Assembly (NCBI RefSeq): GCF_049310025.1
Contig: NZ_JBJYKD010000002.1
Coordinates: 1-64,000 of the forward strand
Direction of reading: 5' to 3'
Length of the DNA: 64,000 nt
Source of the DNA: JBJYKD01 sp049310025
GTDB taxonomy: Bacteria; Bacillota; Thermosediminibacteria; Thermosediminibacterales; Tepidanaerobacteraceae
Shown: piece by piece, positions 17,500 to 26,000 of the stretch
How positions within the stretch are numbered: the stretch's first letter is position 1
How the letters are laid out: each line of letters starts with the position of its first letter
Notes under the pieces: model-generated
Database searches by the model: none
What the model saw: only the letters and a program-made list of their open reading frames with translations
What the model was told of the DNA's origin: nothing
Made by a program: the position numbers and the translations under genes

Positions 17500-17570
17500 G
17501 GGCTAAATGTAAAGGGGGTCTTCACTATTTTAATATAACCAGATTAAAACTTTTTATGCAGTAAAAATAG

Positions 17571-17602
17571 AAAAATGCGCGACTTTCAGTTCACGCATTT
17601 TT
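17571..17602 (-). terminator. Terminator of speD
   Basis: AAAAATGCG and CGCATTTTT form the stem; on the minus strand it follows the speD stop by about 60 bases and runs into a U-rich stretch. Confidence 0.75.
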
Positions 17603-17660
17603 CCCGCTAAACGTATTCATACGCAACGGATTTTTTAAAACTCAAAAAAATCCCCTTCCT

Positions 17661-18035
17661 TTAAAAGTTAACTACCTTCACGGGTTTTTCAAAAATACCT
17701 CTCTTGACTTCAGAAGCTGTCATATGCTTGGCATTAAACCTCTCGGATATATAATTGCACGCGTCCCATGGGTTGACCCTTTCGCCGCAGGTAAACACGT
17801 CGACGGCTGCATATCCCAGTTCGGGCCAGGTATGGATGGCAAGGTGAGATTCTGAAATTACCACCACCCCGCTTACACCCTGGGGACTGAATTTATGAAA
17901 TGCAACCTCTCGAACTTCCGCGCCGGCTTCCAGTGCTGCTTTGACAAGAATTTCTTCAATCAATTCCCTGTCGTTTAAGACATTTGGATCACAATCATAA
18001 ATTTCAGCCAGTATATGACGGCCCAAAGCTTTCAT
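17661..18035 (-). CDS. speD: S-adenosylmethionine decarboxylase proenzyme
   Basis: A 124-residue bacterial class 1B AdoMet decarboxylase. It self-cleaves at the Ser in ESHLAIHTWPE (near residue 62) to create the pyruvoyl cofactor and supplies decarboxylated AdoMet to spermidine synthase. GVVVISES before and DVFTCG after the cleavage site are both typical. It has its own sigma-A promoter and terminator and is separated by about 9 kb from speE and speB. Confidence 0.96.
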   Translation of the reverse strand: MKALGRHILAEIYDCDPNVLNDRELIEEILVKAALEAGAEVREVAFHKFSPQGVSGVVVISESHLAIHTWPELGYAAVDVFTCGERVNPWDACNYISERFNAKHMTASEVKRGIFEKPVKVVNF

Positions 18036-18078
18036 TTCTCCATCAATACCCCCTCATTTTGAAATTCAATCAAATTAA

Positions 18079-18106
18079 ATTGTAGCAGATTATCGCAGTT
18101 TGTCAA
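18079..18106 (-). promoter_or_regulatory. Sigma-A promoter of speD
   Basis: On the minus strand TTGACA (18106-18101) and TACAAT (18084-18079) are 16 bases apart, ending about 43 bases before the speD ATG. Confidence 0.75.
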
Positions 18107-18158
18107 TAGATTATAGAAAAAACATTGATTTTTAGTTAAGGACATTCTTTTCTCTTGA

Positions 18159-19202
18159 TTAAATGATAATACCTCTCTGTTTTAACCAATTATATGTTTT
18201 TCCTTCGATTATTACCGGCCGCTGACTTAATTCTTTTAAATTCCTTGCTCCGGCCATGGCCATGGCATATTTAATCTCCCTTTTAATTTGCGATATATGT
18301 TCCTTTAACGCCGCAGGCCCTTCTTTTAATAGTTTATATAAAAACGTTCCAGCGTAAGCCACCGCCTTGGCACCCAAAGCCAGAGACTTTGCCGCATCCA
18401 GGCCGGTCCTGAGTCCCCCAGACGAAATGACGTCGGCTTTACTCCCCACCCTTTTGATAACCTCTACTAGACATACGGGGGTAGGAATTCCCCAGTTTTC
18501 AAGTTCTTTTACTGCAAAATTTTTATTTCTCCTGTTTTCAATGGCTATAAAATTGGTGCCGCCAGCCCCGGCTACATCGATAATTCTCACGCCGATGTCC
18601 ACCAGTTTTTGAGCCTCCTCTCCTGCTATCCCGAAGCCCACTTCTTTCACAATCACAGGCACGCTGATATGATTTATTATATTCTTTATGTTTTCCAGCG
18701 TGCCCTTAAAATTTTTCCGTCCCTCTCGCATGATGATTTCCTGGGGGCTGTTTAAATGAATCTGCAAGCCGTCGGCTTTTATCATTTCTACAGCCTTGAC
18801 GGCATCTTCCACCGATGCGTCGGAACCGATGTTTGCGAAAATTATTCCTTCGGGATAAACTTCCCGCACAATTTTAAAGCTCCTTCGGCTTTCTGCATCG
18901 TCAACGGCTATCTTTTGCGAACCCACCGCCATGGCCAAATTATGCTTCTTTGCAATTTTGGCCAGTTCCCGATTAATGACTTCTGCTCCGCAAAAACCTC
19001 CGGTAATGGCGTTGATTATAATGGGGTTGTCGAGTTTTATTCCCTGTAAATCCGTGGATATGTCGATTTCATCCAAATCGACTTCTGTCAAACAATTGTG
19101 TACAATTGTGATATCGCTGAAATAGTTTCGCTTTAATCTTCTTTCCAGCAATAAACTGAATTTAATGTGATCCATTTTTCTTCTTTTTCTCAAAAGGTTC
19201 AT
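18159..19202 (-). CDS. fni: Type 2 isopentenyl-diphosphate delta-isomerase
   Basis: An FMN- and NADPH-dependent enzyme interconverting isopentenyl and dimethylallyl diphosphate. The N-terminal RKRRKMDHIKF motif, AITGG, HLNSPQE and VKEVGFGI (phosphate/FMN-contact region) are visible, as is the DVAGAGGTNF loop near residue 210. The ATG at 19202 is chosen because GGGGAG lies 5 bases ahead; the earlier ATG at 19217 has no ribosome site. It follows the ispH-S1 gene on the same strand, so two isoprenoid steps are side by side. Confidence 0.94.
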   Translation of the reverse strand: MNLLRKRRKMDHIKFSLLLERRLKRNYFSDITIVHNCLTEVDLDEIDISTDLQGIKLDNPIIINAITGGFCGAEVINRELAKIAKKHNLAMAVGSQKIAVDDAESRRSFKIVREVYPEGIIFANIGSDASVEDAVKAVEMIKADGLQIHLNSPQEIIMREGRKNFKGTLENIKNIINHISVPVIVKEVGFGIAGEEAQKLVDIGVRIIDVAGAGGTNFIAIENRRNKNFAVKELENWGIPTPVCLVEVIKRVGSKADVISSGGLRTGLDAAKSLALGAKAVAYAGTFLYKLLKEGPAALKEHISQIKREIKYAMAMAGARNLKELSQRPVIIEGKTYNWLKQRGIII

Positions 19203-19241
19203 GGCAGCTCTCCCCATTAAAAAATAGGGGGTATGCGCCCC

Positions 19242-21251
19242 CTATTTTTCTTGCTTTTTGTCAAAAACGTCTCCCACCATTTCTCCTATGGTGATGCCGT
19301 TTTCCTTTGGCACCTCGTAAACGTCGGGCTCCTCTTCCTTTTCGTTCAGGGCCTCTTTTATGCTAAGGCTCATCTTCCTGTCTTTGGAATTGATGTCCAT
19401 TATTTTTACTCTTACAGTATCCCCCACCTTGAGCTTATCCGCCGGCGTGGGTATACGTTCTCTTGAGATTTGAGAGATATGCACCAGGCCTTCAATTCCA
19501 GGTTCCACTTCCACAAAAGCGCCAAAGTTTACGAGATTGACCACCTTGCCTTCAACAACAGAGCCCACTTTGTATCTTTCATCCACATTATCCCATGGGT
19601 CGGGCATAACCTGCTTTAATCCCAGAGAAATTCTCCCGCGTTCCCTGTCGACCTTTAAAACCTTCACCTCGACTTCCTGGTTTTCCTTTAAGACCTCTGA
19701 GGGGTGTTTTATTTTCTGCCACGACAAATCGGAGATGTGAATCAAGCCGTCGACACCGCCGATGTCGACAAAAGCTCCGAAATTGGTCAGCCTCCTGACT
19801 ACACCTTTTATGACCTGACCTTCTTGTATAGTGGCCCAAGTTTTTTCCTTTTGTTTCTCTTTTTCTTCTTCGAGAACCAGTTTATGAGAGAGAACAACCC
19901 TGTTTCTGTTTTTTTCTATTTCTAAAATTTTCAATTTTAATTTTTTGCCAACATAAATGTTCAAATCGGGAACATACCTTATATCGGCATGGGATGCCGG
20001 GATAAAGCCTCTGATGCCATTTATATTGGCCAGAAGTCCGCCTTTAACGGCTTCGGTAACTATCACTTCGATGTCTTCTTTATTGTCGAAAGCCTTCTCT
20101 ATGCTCTTCCATGCTTCCACGGCATCGGCTCTTTTTTTAGATAAGATGAGGTTTCCCTCTTTATCTTCCATTTTTAAAATATATACTTTTATTTTATCTC
20201 CCACTTTCACTATTTCGCCGGGAGATTCAAAGGGCATATTCGAGAGTTCATTTAAGGGAATAATGCCGTCGGATTTGTATCCCACATTTACCAGGACTTC
20301 GTTGGGAGTGATTTTAACCACAGTTCCTTCAACCACCGTATCCTCTTTAAAATCCGTAAAAGTGGCCTCATACGGCATTCCACCTTCTCCCGCATTTTCC
20401 TCCGCCCTGTTGTTGATATCTCTGCTGATCTCATCCATTTTTGATATAACCTCCTTTATAATCCAGTCAGGTGTAGAAGCGCCGGCAGTGATACCTACCG
20501 TGTCCGTGTCGTTAAACCAGCTCCTTTGTATTTCTTCGGCCGTTTCTATGTGGTAGACCCTTGCTCCTACATTCTGACAAACTTGTGCCAACTTTTTGGT
20601 GTTCGAGCTGTCGCGGCCACCGACCACCAGCATCACATCGGCTTTTCGAGCTACGGCTTCGGCGGCCCTCTGTCTTGTCTGGGTAGCATTACACCGGGTA
20701 TCAAAAAAGGCTGCGATGTTCAATTTGGGCCTGAGTTTCTCCATAATTTTTTTTACATTTTCCTCTGTCTGTGTAGTCTGGACCACAACCGCCACTTTTT
20801 TATTTGTATAAAAATTGTCGGCGTCATTTTCATCTTCAATTACTTTTGCTTCACCAGTGCACCAGCCTTTTATGCCCTCGACTTCCGGGTGATGCGGGTC
20901 TCCGATAATGATTACCATATATCCCTTTTCACACATATCCATTGCAATCTTTTGAACTTTTTTAACAAAAGGGCAGGTGGCGTCGATAACATTTAAGCCC
21001 TTTGCGCTGGCCTGCTCGATGAGCGATGGACCTACTCCGTGAGTTCTTATTATCAAATTACCCTCATCAATTTCCTCCAATGCGGCAGGCGTTATACCCA
21101 TGCTTTTCAATCGTTCCACTTCCTGCGGGTTGTGAATAATGGGGCCCAGAGTATAAGCTTTTTCGCCTTTATCTATTAACTCCTCCACGATTCTTATGGC
21201 ATTTTTTACACCGAAGCAAAAACCCGCATGTTCGGCAATTATTATCTTCAT
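19242..21251 (-). CDS. ispH: Fusion of IspH (HMBPP reductase) and S1 RNA-binding domains
   Basis: About 669 residues. Residues 1-285 are IspH, the [4Fe-4S] enzyme that makes IPP and DMAPP from HMBPP in the last MEP-pathway step; cluster cysteines lie in AGFCFGV, DATCPFV and DTRCNATQ, and the catalytic glutamate region in TTQTEEN. Residues 300-670 hold four S1 domains (for example GVVRRLTNFGAFVDIG and VVNLVNFGAFVEVEPG), as in ribosomal protein S1. Such IspH-S1 fusions are known in Clostridia. The ATG at 21251 with GGAAGTG is chosen; the open frame starts 12 codons earlier. plsC and cmk precede it, the arrangement common in this class. Confidence 0.94.
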   Translation of the reverse strand: MKIIIAEHAGFCFGVKNAIRIVEELIDKGEKAYTLGPIIHNPQEVERLKSMGITPAALEEIDEGNLIIRTHGVGPSLIEQASAKGLNVIDATCPFVKKVQKIAMDMCEKGYMVIIIGDPHHPEVEGIKGWCTGEAKVIEDENDADNFYTNKKVAVVVQTTQTEENVKKIMEKLRPKLNIAAFFDTRCNATQTRQRAAEAVARKADVMLVVGGRDSSNTKKLAQVCQNVGARVYHIETAEEIQRSWFNDTDTVGITAGASTPDWIIKEVISKMDEISRDINNRAEENAGEGGMPYEATFTDFKEDTVVEGTVVKITPNEVLVNVGYKSDGIIPLNELSNMPFESPGEIVKVGDKIKVYILKMEDKEGNLILSKKRADAVEAWKSIEKAFDNKEDIEVIVTEAVKGGLLANINGIRGFIPASHADIRYVPDLNIYVGKKLKLKILEIEKNRNRVVLSHKLVLEEEKEKQKEKTWATIQEGQVIKGVVRRLTNFGAFVDIGGVDGLIHISDLSWQKIKHPSEVLKENQEVEVKVLKVDRERGRISLGLKQVMPDPWDNVDERYKVGSVVEGKVVNLVNFGAFVEVEPGIEGLVHISQISRERIPTPADKLKVGDTVRVKIMDINSKDRKMSLSIKEALNEKEEEPDVYEVPKENGITIGEMVGDVFDKKQEK

Positions 21252-21364
21252 GGATTCACTTCCTGTTATTTTTATTATTGACTTCAATTTTTATTTGATG
21301 CAGATGCAATTTTATTGAATTCTATAAGCAGCTCTTAATTTCCTGCCAGGAATAAAAAAAATTT

Positions 21365-21955
21365 TTATGATGCCATCAATTTAGATATCTCTACAAAAAG
21401 CCGTTCGCTTATTTCACAGAGTTTTTGCGAACTCAGCCTTTCATCATTTACCTTCACACCGGTTGGCTTCCCAATTTTCACGTAAATGTCGGAAAACCAC
21501 CTGTAAGAGCCTTTAATGGCAATGGGAACAAGAGCGGCGTTTTTACTTCTTACCGCCATTAGCGCAATTCCCGGTTCGGGCTTCAAAAGTTCGCCCGTCT
21601 TACTCCTGGTCCCTTCGGGGAAAATACCAAGCACCTTACCGCTCGACAATATTTCAAGCCCTCTCTTGATGGCTTTTCTATCGGCATTATCACGCCTTAC
21701 CGGAAAAGCGTTGATATTGCGTAAAACAAATCCAAAGACCGGGATTTTAAAAAGCTCCTGCTTCGCCATAAAATAAACCGGCCTTTTCAAAACACAACCA
21801 ATTATAACGGGGTCCCACATGCTCCTGTGATTGGAAAATATGATGACCGGCCCCTCTTCGGGAAAATTATGAATTCCATCCACATGTATCCTGAATAGGA
21901 GATGGATAATGACACTGCAGATGGCTTTTGCAAGATTATACAGCACCTTTTTCAC
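21365..21955 (-). CDS. plsC: 1-acyl-sn-glycerol-3-phosphate acyltransferase
   Basis: A 196-residue membrane-associated enzyme that converts lysophosphatidate to phosphatidate. The catalytic NHRSMWD (HX4D) is near residue 45 and the substrate motif FPEGTRS near residue 115. A hydrophobic N-terminus could associate it with the membrane. Its start overlaps the end of cmk by 20 bases. Confidence 0.93.
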   Translation of the reverse strand: MKKVLYNLAKAICSVIIHLLFRIHVDGIHNFPEEGPVIIFSNHRSMWDPVIIGCVLKRPVYFMAKQELFKIPVFGFVLRNINAFPVRRDNADRKAIKRGLEILSSGKVLGIFPEGTRSKTGELLKPEPGIALMAVRSKNAALVPIAIKGSYRWFSDIYVKIGKPTGVKVNDERLSSQKLCEISERLFVEISKLMAS

Positions 21956-22598
21956 CTCTTTTTATATGACTTACAATCTCTTCAACCACCTCTTCCACAG
22001 ACTTGTTAGTAGTATCTATAATAACGGCATCCCTGGCGACGGCGAGAGGTGCATAAGACCGTTCCATGTCCTGACGGTCTCTTTTCAATATATCCTCTTC
22101 CACCCGTTCCAGCTCGGTGGCCTCACCTTTTTTAACCAGTTCCTCGTAGCGCCGTCTGGCCCTCGCTTTTATATCGGCCGTTAAAAAAAATTTGTATTCG
22201 GCATCGGGTAGAACAGCAGTGCCTATATCCCGGCCGTCCATAATTACCCCCTTTTTCTCTGCCATTTTTCTCTGCCGCTCAAGCATGAAGTACCGGACCT
22301 GAGGGATTTTCGCCACTTCGGACACCTTTTCCGTAACCTTTATAGTCCTGATCTCATCGGTGACATCTTCTCCATCGATAAAAACTCTATTATCTATTAT
22401 AACAATATCGCTGTTTTTAGCGATTTCAACTATTCCTTTTACGCTGGTTTGGCCATGCCGTATGGCTTTTAAAGCAACGGCCCTGTACATGGCGCCTGTA
22501 TCTACATAAACCAGATTTAGTTTCTGAGCAACAATTTTTGCTACTGTGCTTTTTCCCGCTCCAGCCGGACCGTCAATGGCAACATTGTATCGCAACAA
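21936..22598 (-). CDS. cmk: Cytidylate kinase
   Basis: A 220-residue NMP kinase phosphorylating CMP/dCMP with ATP. Walker A GPAGAGKST near residue 12, the CMP-binding DTGAMYRA segment near 35, and MDGRDIGTAVLP near 125 are all present. The start is TTG behind AGGAGGTGA. It leads the cmk-plsC-ispH/S1 run. Confidence 0.95.
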   Translation of the reverse strand: MLRYNVAIDGPAGAGKSTVAKIVAQKLNLVYVDTGAMYRAVALKAIRHGQTSVKGIVEIAKNSDIVIIDNRVFIDGEDVTDEIRTIKVTEKVSEVAKIPQVRYFMLERQRKMAEKKGVIMDGRDIGTAVLPDAEYKFFLTADIKARARRRYEELVKKGEATELERVEEDILKRDRQDMERSYAPLAVARDAVIIDTTNKSVEEVVEEIVSHIKRGEKGAV

Positions 22599-22635
22599 CA
22601 GTCACCTCCTATCTGGCGAAAGCCGTTTATAACAG

Positions 22636-22998
22636 CTATACAATCAAATCCGGCCTTAATTTTGTAGCCTTCTCCAGATAAATGTGTTTAATGTCTTCCA
22701 GATTTTTTTCGCTGTTGAAAACCAGTAATACCCTGATGCATTTTTCTAAACTCCCCCTTACTTTCATTTGAGCCACATCAAGTAGAGGAACAGGAGCAAG
22801 CCCCATTTCCCTGGCCGCCTCTGCGGGGAAAGCCGCTTCCAGGTCATCGGTTACGCTGAACAAGATAAAACACAAATCCTCGCGCTTTATATCATTCACC
22901 TTTATCATTTCATTCAACAGTTTTTTTGTGGCCTTCTTTATGGCATCGGCAGTATTACTATCAACAGTAATAGCGCCCCGTACCGCTCGCAATTTCAT
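22636..22998 (-). CDS. aroH: Chorismate mutase, AroH type
   Basis: A 120-residue trimeric monofunctional chorismate mutase that makes prephenate for phenylalanine and tyrosine. Hallmarks are the N-terminal LRAVRGAITV with the active-site arginine, SVTDDLEAAFPAEAAR in the middle, and VLLVFN near residue 90. It lies between a flavoprotein gene and cmk, separate from other aromatic pathway genes. Confidence 0.94.
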   Translation of the reverse strand: MKLRAVRGAITVDSNTADAIKKATKKLLNEMIKVNDIKREDLCFILFSVTDDLEAAFPAEAAREMGLAPVPLLDVAQMKVRGSLEKCIRVLLVFNSEKNLEDIKHIYLEKATKLRPDLIV

Positions 22999-23012
22999 GT
23001 TTCACCCCACCT

Positions 23013-24254
23013 TCATTCATTAACGGCCGCATGGATACCGGCCAGGTAACCCGTTGAGAAAGCCGCCTGGAGATTGTATCCACCGGTCAACCCGTCCACA
23101 TCCAGCACTTCCCCGGCAAAAAAAAGGCCTTTCACCAGCCTGGATTCCATTGTTTTGGGATCTATTTCCCTTATGGATACCCCACCCCTAGTCACAATGG
23201 CCTCCCTTTCCATGCAGCCAATCACTGATAGCCGCAAACCTCTCAACGTTTCTATAATTTTACGTCTTTCTTCCCTGGTTATCTGGTTCACCGGTTTATC
23301 GGGCTCAATTCCCGAACATTTCACAAAGACCGGTATGAGCTTTTCGGGCAAAAGCTCGATCAGTGCATTTTTATAAATTCTTCTTTCGTAACGCTTGAAA
23401 TCCCTCAGCAGCCTGGCATCAAGTTCCTTCTCGCTTAAAGCCGGTTTTAAATTGATGGAAAGGGTGATCTGGTTTCCCAGATGCTCCACCACATCCCGGC
23501 TCAAAGTAAGTATCACAGGGCCTGAAACCCCGAAATGAGTAAAGACCATCTCGCCGAATTTTGACGCAACCTGCTTGCCTTTTATAAAGACGGAGACCTC
23601 TATGTTCCTCAGGCTTAAACCCTGCAGTTCTTTAACCCAGTTTTCCCTTATAACTAAAGGAACCAGTGAAGGGATTAATCGTGTCACGGTATGGCCCGCC
23701 TGGCGGGCCAGCACATAGCCATCCCCCGTCGAACCGGTGGCTGGATAAGAAAGACCTCCTGTGGCCACTACAACCCTGTCACAAAAATATTGTTCATCCG
23801 AATTGTATAACTTAAGCCCTATCACCCGGCCATTTTCTATTACCAGTGTTCTTACCCGACTTTTGTATTTCACAGATACGCCGGCCTTTGCAAGAGCGGC
23901 CTCCATGGCCTTTACCACATCTATGGATCTGTCAGATTGGGGGAACACTCTTCCCCCTCTCTCCACCTTCGTGGGTACCCCCAGTTTCTCAAAAAAGGCT
24001 ATCAGGTCATTGTTGGAAAACCTTGCCAACGCACTGTACAGGAATTTTCCATTCCCCGGTATATTTTCTATAAATTCCTGCATGTTTTTAATATTTGTCA
24101 AATTACACCGGCCTTTACCCGATATTAAAATTTTTCTGCCAAGATTTGGATTCCGCTCGAATAGAGTAACGCAGGCGCCGTGGACCGCCGCCTGATATGC
24201 CGCCATAAGGCCAGCGGCACCACCGCCCACAACCGCCACTATGTTTTTCATCAA
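23013..24254 (-). CDS. BaiN/HI0933-type FAD-dependent oxidoreductase
   Basis: A 413-residue flavoprotein with an N-terminal dinucleotide fold (VGGGAAGLMAA), a second signature GRKILISGKGRCNLTN near residue 40, and a C-terminal FAD motif GLFFAGEVLDVDGLTGGYNLQ. The family includes BaiN-like and RdsA-like reductases but most members have no defined substrate. The stop lies 14 bases ahead of aroH, so co-expression is likely. Confidence 0.85.
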   Translation of the reverse strand: MMKNIVAVVGGGAAGLMAAYQAAVHGACVTLFERNPNLGRKILISGKGRCNLTNIKNMQEFIENIPGNGKFLYSALARFSNNDLIAFFEKLGVPTKVERGGRVFPQSDRSIDVVKAMEAALAKAGVSVKYKSRVRTLVIENGRVIGLKLYNSDEQYFCDRVVVATGGLSYPATGSTGDGYVLARQAGHTVTRLIPSLVPLVIRENWVKELQGLSLRNIEVSVFIKGKQVASKFGEMVFTHFGVSGPVILTLSRDVVEHLGNQITLSINLKPALSEKELDARLLRDFKRYERRIYKNALIELLPEKLIPVFVKCSGIEPDKPVNQITREERRKIIETLRGLRLSVIGCMEREAIVTRGGVSIREIDPKTMESRLVKGLFFAGEVLDVDGLTGGYNLQAAFSTGYLAGIHAAVNE

Positions 24255-24263
24255 ATCATCCCA

Positions 24264-24725
24264 TTATCGTTTTATCTTCCTCGAATACAGCAAAAGTTGA
24301 CTCCTCAATTCTTCGTTCATTTTGAATAAAATTCTTTCCAGGTCCTTGCTGGTAACGACCATCTGTGAAGGTTCCAGAACTTCCAGTTTCCTGAATTCTT
24401 CCCTCATCACAAACCGCACCATATCTTCTATAGAGTCGGCGTTAATTGTCAGCAAAGCCGGAGCATAAGCAACTTTTTCCCCAAGGCTATCATCGAATAC
24501 CACGTAAGGTTCCGCCGAAATATCGTAATCTTCAAAAGTTACTCCCTGAATAGGGATGTTTTTTAAAAGCGCTATTTGCTCTTCCCTTCTCTCCTGCGCC
24601 ACCTGCTCTACGGATTTTCCGCCAAATAAAAACCTGCCCGGCTTGTACTCCCCTCTAAAATCGAATCTGACTATAAACCGTATTTTGCTCTGAACCAATT
24701 CATCCCCCAATTTCACCTTGACCAT
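24264..24725 (-). CDS. Conserved protein of unknown function
   Basis: About 153 residues, acidic and soluble, without a signal peptide or clear motif. I do not recognise the family. The start is set at the ATG (24725) with GGAGGG upstream; the frame opens 6 codons earlier. It sits between an ABC ATPase gene (21 bases upstream) and the BaiN-type flavoprotein gene (9 bases downstream), so it is transcribed with them. The pattern suggests an alpha/beta fold. Confidence 0.65.
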   Translation of the reverse strand: MVKVKLGDELVQSKIRFIVRFDFRGEYKPGRFLFGGKSVEQVAQERREEQIALLKNIPIQGVTFEDYDISAEPYVVFDDSLGEKVAYAPALLTINADSIEDMVRFVMREEFRKLEVLEPSQMVVTSKDLERILFKMNEELRSQLLLYSRKIKR

Positions 24726-24746
24726 GCGTAGGCCCTCCATCATTTA

Positions 24747-25991
24747 TTAAAAAAAACTCTTAAGTTCATTTATAGAATTAAATATTACGGCGCTTTTTCT
24801 TAATTCGATGTAGATTTTCGAAGCTTGACCGCCGGTGTAATCCCTTAACTCTATAGGCTTTTCCTCTATTATAAATATCTTTTTTTCTCCGACTGTATCT
24901 CTCAGGCATTTCAGGTTTTTTAGATTACCGGGCCCGAAGGGAATATTAGCCAGAATTACGGCCTCGGCCCGCTCTATATACAGCTTGTTTTCCATTATCT
25001 TTTCGTCGGAAATATGGGAAAAAGGCAGTTCCTCGACCACCGAAAATCCCAATTGTTTTGCGGCCTTCCAGTCGGTATCGCCTGTATTTAAAACACCCGT
25101 TGAAACCTCATAACCTCTCCGGCCCAAATAAAAAAGCAACCTCTCCCCTTCTCCTCCCCCACAAACGACATGAAGTTTTTGAAAGGGCTTTGGTACATCA
25201 ATTCTGTCTGTATTTTTTAAAAACACAATTACGGGCCTGAGGGTTTCCCTGTTAAAACTTACCCGGGCATCTATATTAAATACTTCTTTAATGTTTTTTT
25301 CATTTATCACATCATTTACCGGTCCCATTTTGAATATTTTATGATCCCGTAAAAGAATTATCTTGTCACAAAATGCCGCCGCCAGATTAATGTCATGAAG
25401 CACGGCAATTATAGCCAGGTTCTTTGTTGCGCAAAGCTTTTTTATAAGTCCGAGTAGTTCCCATTGATAATTTATATCGAGGTGGGAAGTGGGTTCGTCC
25501 AAAAGCAGTAATTCGGGTTGCTGGGCAAGAGCCCGCGCAATTAAAACCCTTTGCTTTTCGCCGCCGCTCAACAGGTTAACCGGTTTATCCCTTAAATGCC
25601 ACACGTCCATCAGTTTCATAGCCTCTTCCACAGCGTTATAATCCCGCTGGCTTTCTTTCTCAAGACTCCTCAAATAGGGGTTTCTTCCCATCATAACTAC
25701 CTGCTCGACCGTAAAACCCATTTCCATAGAGGCTTCCTGTGGAACCGTGGCCACATGCTTCGCCAATTTCTTTGGCTTTAGTTTCAGGATATTCTGATCG
25801 CCTATGTACACATGCCCCTTAAAAGGTTTTAGCCAGTTGTTTATATTGTTTAATAAAGTGGTCTTACCGCACCCGTTGGGCCCCAATATGCCGATAAACT
25901 CCCCCGTGCTTAATTCAAAATTTATGTCCTTAAGCACATCTACATCATTAAACCTAAAACCAAGATCTTCAACTTTTAACAACACAGACAT
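24747..25991 (-). CDS. ABC transporter ATPase of the FecE/BtuD type with C-terminal extension
   Basis: A 414-residue protein. Residues 1-260 are an ABC ATPase of the iron-siderophore/cobalamin importer class, with Walker A GPNGCGKTT, signature LLSGGEKQR, Walker B LLLLDEPTSHLD and the H-loop HD. Residues 270-414 are an extra domain, starting with LHVVCGGGEGERLLFYLGRRG, that resembles a nucleotide- or metabolite-binding alpha/beta unit found fused to some such ATPases. No permease or binding-protein gene is near, so the partner proteins must be encoded elsewhere. Given the B12-dependent island downstream, cobalamin uptake is an attractive but unproven role. Confidence 0.85.
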   Translation of the reverse strand: MSVLLKVEDLGFRFNDVDVLKDINFELSTGEFIGILGPNGCGKTTLLNNINNWLKPFKGHVYIGDQNILKLKPKKLAKHVATVPQEASMEMGFTVEQVVMMGRNPYLRSLEKESQRDYNAVEEAMKLMDVWHLRDKPVNLLSGGEKQRVLIARALAQQPELLLLDEPTSHLDINYQWELLGLIKKLCATKNLAIIAVLHDINLAAAFCDKIILLRDHKIFKMGPVNDVINEKNIKEVFNIDARVSFNRETLRPVIVFLKNTDRIDVPKPFQKLHVVCGGGEGERLLFYLGRRGYEVSTGVLNTGDTDWKAAKQLGFSVVEELPFSHISDEKIMENKLYIERAEAVILANIPFGPGNLKNLKCLRDTVGEKKIFIIEEKPIELRDYTGGQASKIYIELRKSAVIFNSINELKSFF

Positions 25992-26000
25992 ACGATCACC

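Larger units (their letters stand above)
17327..17660. other. 334-base intergenic region between cheR and speD
   Basis: It holds no convincing protein gene. On the minus strand it contains the speD terminator (17571-17602), then about 70 bases, then a second strong hairpin with a U tract (17462-17499), then a TATAAT-like box near 17370-17390 that probably serves cheR. The 70-base piece bounded by two terminators could encode a small RNA. Confidence 0.5.
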
